A DNA stretch of 64,000 nt from the NCBI RefSeq assembly GCF_000280905.1, contig NZ_ALAP01000048.1, forward strand, positions 84,615-148,614, in the 5' to 3' direction. The stretch is from Streptomyces sp. AA1529 (lineage in GTDB: Bacteria; Actinomycetota; Actinomycetes; Streptomycetales; Streptomycetaceae). Of this stretch, positions 60,284 to 64,000 are shown piece by piece (within the stretch, counting starts at the first letter, position 1; each line of letters begins with the position of its first letter). Below the pieces are notes generated by a model that worked only from the letters and a program-made list of their open reading frames with translations, was not told the DNA's origin and did no database searches. Position numbers and translations under genes: made by a program.

Positions 60284-61842
60284 TCAGAGCGTACGGAGTA
60301 GCCTCGCCGGACGCTCCACGCAGTCCGCGACATGGCGCAGGAATCCGCCCGCGGTGCCGCCGTCGCACACCCGGTGGTCGAAGGTGAGGGACAACTGCAC
60401 GACGCTGCGGACGGCAGGGGCGTCGCCGACCACCCATGGTTTGCGGGCGATACGGCCGACGCCGAGCATCGCCGCCTCCGGATGGTTGATGATCGGAGTG
60501 GAGCCGTCCACGCCGAACACGCCGTAGTTGTTCAGCGTGAACGTGCCGCCGGTCAGCTCGCCGGGGGTGAGGGTCCCGGCGCGGGCCGCCTCGGTCAGCC
60601 GGGCCAGCTCCGCGGTGAGCTGCTCGGCGCTGAGCGTGTGCGCGTCGCGCACCACCGGGACGACGAGGCCCCGGTCCGTCTGCGCGGCGAAGCCCAGATG
60701 CACCTCGGGCAGCACGACGATCTCGCGCGCCCGGGTGTCCACCGTCGAGTTCAGCTCCGGGAAGCGTGCCAGCGCCGCCGTGCACAGCCGACCGAGCAGG
60801 GCCAGCAGCGAGATCGGTGCCGCGTGCGGGGCGCCGTCGGCGGCGGCGTTCATCTCCTTGCGCGCGGCGAGCAGTTCGGTGGCGTCGGCATCCACCCAGC
60901 AACTGGCGTCCGGGATCTCCGCACGGCTGCGCGTGAGCCGGTCGGCCGCCGTGCCGCGCATGCCGCGCAGCGGAATACGCCGCTCCTCCCGTGCCGCCGC
61001 GGCCCGGACCCCGCCGGGCTGCGCGGTGCCCTGCGGCGCGGGTGCCTGCGGCGCCGGTGTCCCGGGCGCGGCGTGCACCGCGCGTTCCACGTCCGCGCGC
61101 AGGATGAGCCCGTCCGGACCGCTGCCCGTCATCGCGTGCAGATCCAGGCCGTGTTCGCGGGCCAGCCGGCGGACCAGCGGGGAGATCACCGGCACGGGAC
61201 CGGCAGCGGCGCGTCCGCCCGGGGCGGGGCGCTCCGGCGCCGTCCGGCCCGCACCGCCGGCGGGGGCGTCCCGGTCGGCTGGGGACCGGGACTCCTCGGC
61301 CGCCCCCGCTCCGGGCGCCGCCGCGATTCCGCCGGGACCCGCGCCGGGTGCTTCCCCACCGGCCGGGCCGGACACCCCGGACAGCCCGGAAAGCCGCAGC
61401 GCCGCCCGGGGCCGCCGGGCCGGCGCCTGCGCCGTCCCGTAGCCGACCAGCACATTGCCCGAGCCGCCGACGTGTTCCGCCGCACCGGCCTGTTCCGCCG
61501 CACCGGCCTGTTCCGCCGCACCGGCGTGTGCTGCGGCACCGGCCCGTGCCGTCCCGGCGCCGGCGGCCTCGCCGCCGGGGCCGGACGCACCACCGTCCGG
61601 GTTCACCGCGACGGTGACCAGCGGTGCCCCCACCGCCACCTCGGCTCCCTCGTCGGCCGCGTGCGAGGTGACCACGCCCGCGAAGGGGCAGGGGACCTCC
61701 ACGAGTGCCTTGGCCGTCTCGACCTCGACGACCGGCTCGTCGACCCGCACCGTGTCGCCCACCGGGACCAGCCAGCGGACGATCGTCGCCTCGGTCAGCC
61801 CCTCGCCCAGGTCCGGCAGCGCGAACTCGCGCACCTCGCCCA

Positions 61843-61843
<1 letters not shown>
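60284..61843 (-). CDS. bkdC: Branched-chain 2-oxoacid dehydrogenase E2 (dihydrolipoyl acyltransferase)
   Basis: A 519-residue E2 core protein. The lipoyl domain (1-80) has Lys45 in VETAKALVEV. A very long Ala/Gly/Pro hinge follows with AAEQAG units encoded by an 18-bp repeat (61473-61526). The E1/E3-binding domain is PVISPLVRRLAREHGLDLHAM. The catalytic domain ends with His490 and Asp494 (DHRVCDGG). It transfers acyl groups from lipoate to CoA. The ATG overlaps the bkdB stop. Confidence 0.94.
61473..61526. repeat. 18-bp in-frame triplication within bkdC
   Basis: Three copies of TGTTCCGCCGCACCGGCC (the last two bases of the third differ), encoding repeated GAAEQA in the E2 hinge. Confidence 0.95.
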
Positions 61844-62924
<1,081 letters not shown>

Positions 62925-62928
<4 letters not shown>

Positions 62929-64000
62929 CGGGTCTCCTCCCCCGCGGCCGGGTTCCCGGCTGCCGCCTCCTGCTCCGCGGCCAGCTCGGCGCGCAACTGC
63001 GCCGCCTGCTCGCGCAGTTGCGGTGTCGGTTCCGCGTAGACGTGGGCGAACAGCTCCATCGGGTCCGGCTGCGGGTCCTGGTGCATCCGCTCGCGCAGCT
63101 CGGCCGCCTGCCGCTCGGCCGCCTCCCGGGCCTCCCGCACGGTCTCCTCGTCCAGCAGCCCGCGGTCGCGCAGCTCGCGCTCCAGGAGCGTCACCGGGTC
63201 GTGCGCCCGCCACGCCTCGACCTCGCCGTCGGCGCGGTAGCGGGTCGCGTCGTCGGCGTTGGTGTGCGCCTCCAGCCGGTAGGTGACCGCCTCGACGAGG
63301 GTGGGGCCGCCGCCCGACCGGGCCCGGTCCAGCGCCTCGGTCAGCACCTCGTGCACCGCGACCGCGTCGTTGCCGTCCACCAGCCGCCCCGGGACGCCGT
63401 AGCCGACCGCCTTGTGGGCCAGCGAGGGCGCAGCGGTCTGCTTGGCCAGCGGTACGGAGATCGCGAAGCCGTTGTTCTGCACCAGGAAGACGGCGGGTGC
63501 CTGCCATACGGCGGCGAAGTTGAGCGCCTCGTGGAAGTCGCCCTCGCTGGTGCCGCCGTCGCCGACCAGCGCGAGCGCGGCCACCTCGTCGCCCTTCAGC
63601 CGGGCGGCGTGCGCCAGCCCGACCGCGTGCGGAAGCTGGGTGGCCAGCGGGGTGCACAGCGGAGCGACCCGGGTGCCGGGCGAGTCGTAGCCGTGGTGCC
63701 AGTCACCGCGCAGCAGCGACAGCACCTCGACCGGGTCCAGGCCGCGCGCCACCGCGGCGAGGGTGTCGCGGTAGCTGGGGAAGAGCCAGTCCTCCGCACG
63801 CAGCGCCAGCGCCGCGGCGACCTGGCACGCCTCCTGCCCCCGCGAGGAGGGATAGACCGCCAGCCGGCCCTGCCGGGTCAGCGCGGTCGCCTGCTCGTTG
63901 AACCGCCGTCCCCGCACGACGGCGGCGTACAGCCGGCGCAGCAGGTCCGCGTCCGGACCGGTGTGCTCCCCGCCCTCGCGTTCCGCCGTCCGGGTGCCCA
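62925..64000 (-). CDS. bkdA: Branched-chain 2-oxoacid dehydrogenase E1 alpha subunit (5' end beyond window)
   Basis: At least 358 residues are encoded; the frame stays open to the right edge, so the start lies outside. The thiamine diphosphate motif GDGGTSEGDFHEALNFAAVWQAPAVFLVQNN is complete, along with YPSSRGQEACQVAAALAL and RLEAHTNADDATRYR. It carries out oxidative decarboxylation of branched-chain 2-oxoacids. Order A-B-C with 4-base and 3-base overlaps is the normal bkd operon. Confidence 0.95.

Overview
This is a very G+C-rich actinobacterial chromosome segment, almost certainly from Streptomyces or a close relative. It starts inside the replication origin (oriC) and runs rightward for 64 kb. 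The identification rests on gene order (oriC-dnaN-gnd-recF-dciA-gyrB-gyrA-DUF3566-tRNA-Ile), on Streptomyces-type DnaA boxes (TTGTCCACA), on frequent GTG starts with AGGAGG-type ribosome sites, and on hallmark neighbours: crgA, class E sortases, the fhaA-fhaB-ppp-rodA-pbpA-pknB cluster, DUF5324, DLW-39 and bpa. I saw no insertion sequence, prophage or CRISPR array.

Layout. 1-1146: right part of oriC, with dnaA presumably just off the left edge. 1147-11040: replication and topology genes, then tRNA-Ile. 11266-18683: YihY-type membrane protein, DLW-39 microprotein, a tandem pair of secreted, membrane-tethered paralogues (one with a VWA domain), a tail-anchored Ser/Thr kinase, an XRE regulator and tRNA-Ala. 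18837-25617: MocR regulator, AhpD-like protein, DHA2 efflux pump, STAND-type NTPase and STAS anti-anti-sigma protein. 25908-30006: DUF5324, cyclophilin, rhomboid protease, a second DnaA-box cluster, crgA and DUF881. 30007-33710: a sortase remnant, a small membrane protein, pabA and two class E sortases. 33983-42096: the minus-strand cell-envelope signalling and elongation operon. 42532-45493: tRNA-Leu, azoreductase with a divergent HxlR regulator, and a J-domain protein coupled to a rhodanese. 45766-49589: paaABCDE phenylacetyl-CoA epoxidase operon. 49786-56304: DUF5819/HTTM membrane pair, SpoU methyltransferase, Bpa, a proline-rich surface protein, quinone oxidoreductase and a 55-residue zinc-ribbon protein. 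56389-60280: two-TM potassium channel, moeA and a MobA-like fusion. 60284-64000: bkdC-bkdB-bkdA branched-chain 2-oxoacid dehydrogenase, with bkdA cut by the right edge.

How the genes fit together. The left third is chromosome duplication and supercoiling. The middle third couples that to apical growth and division (CrgA, RodA, PbpA, PknB with its phosphatase and FHA partners) and to surface anchoring by sortases. The right third is catabolism (phenylacetate, branched-chain oxoacids), cofactor synthesis (molybdopterin) and proteostasis.

Most notable observations: a strong DnaA-box cluster about 28 kb from oriC next to crgA; tandem repeats of 5, 14 and 25 bp that start at stop codons and place TGA in more than one frame; the remnant of a third sortase; and a VWA/paralogue/tail-anchored-kinase locus that looks like an uncharacterised envelope system. 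All assignments are by reading the sequence; no database search was run.
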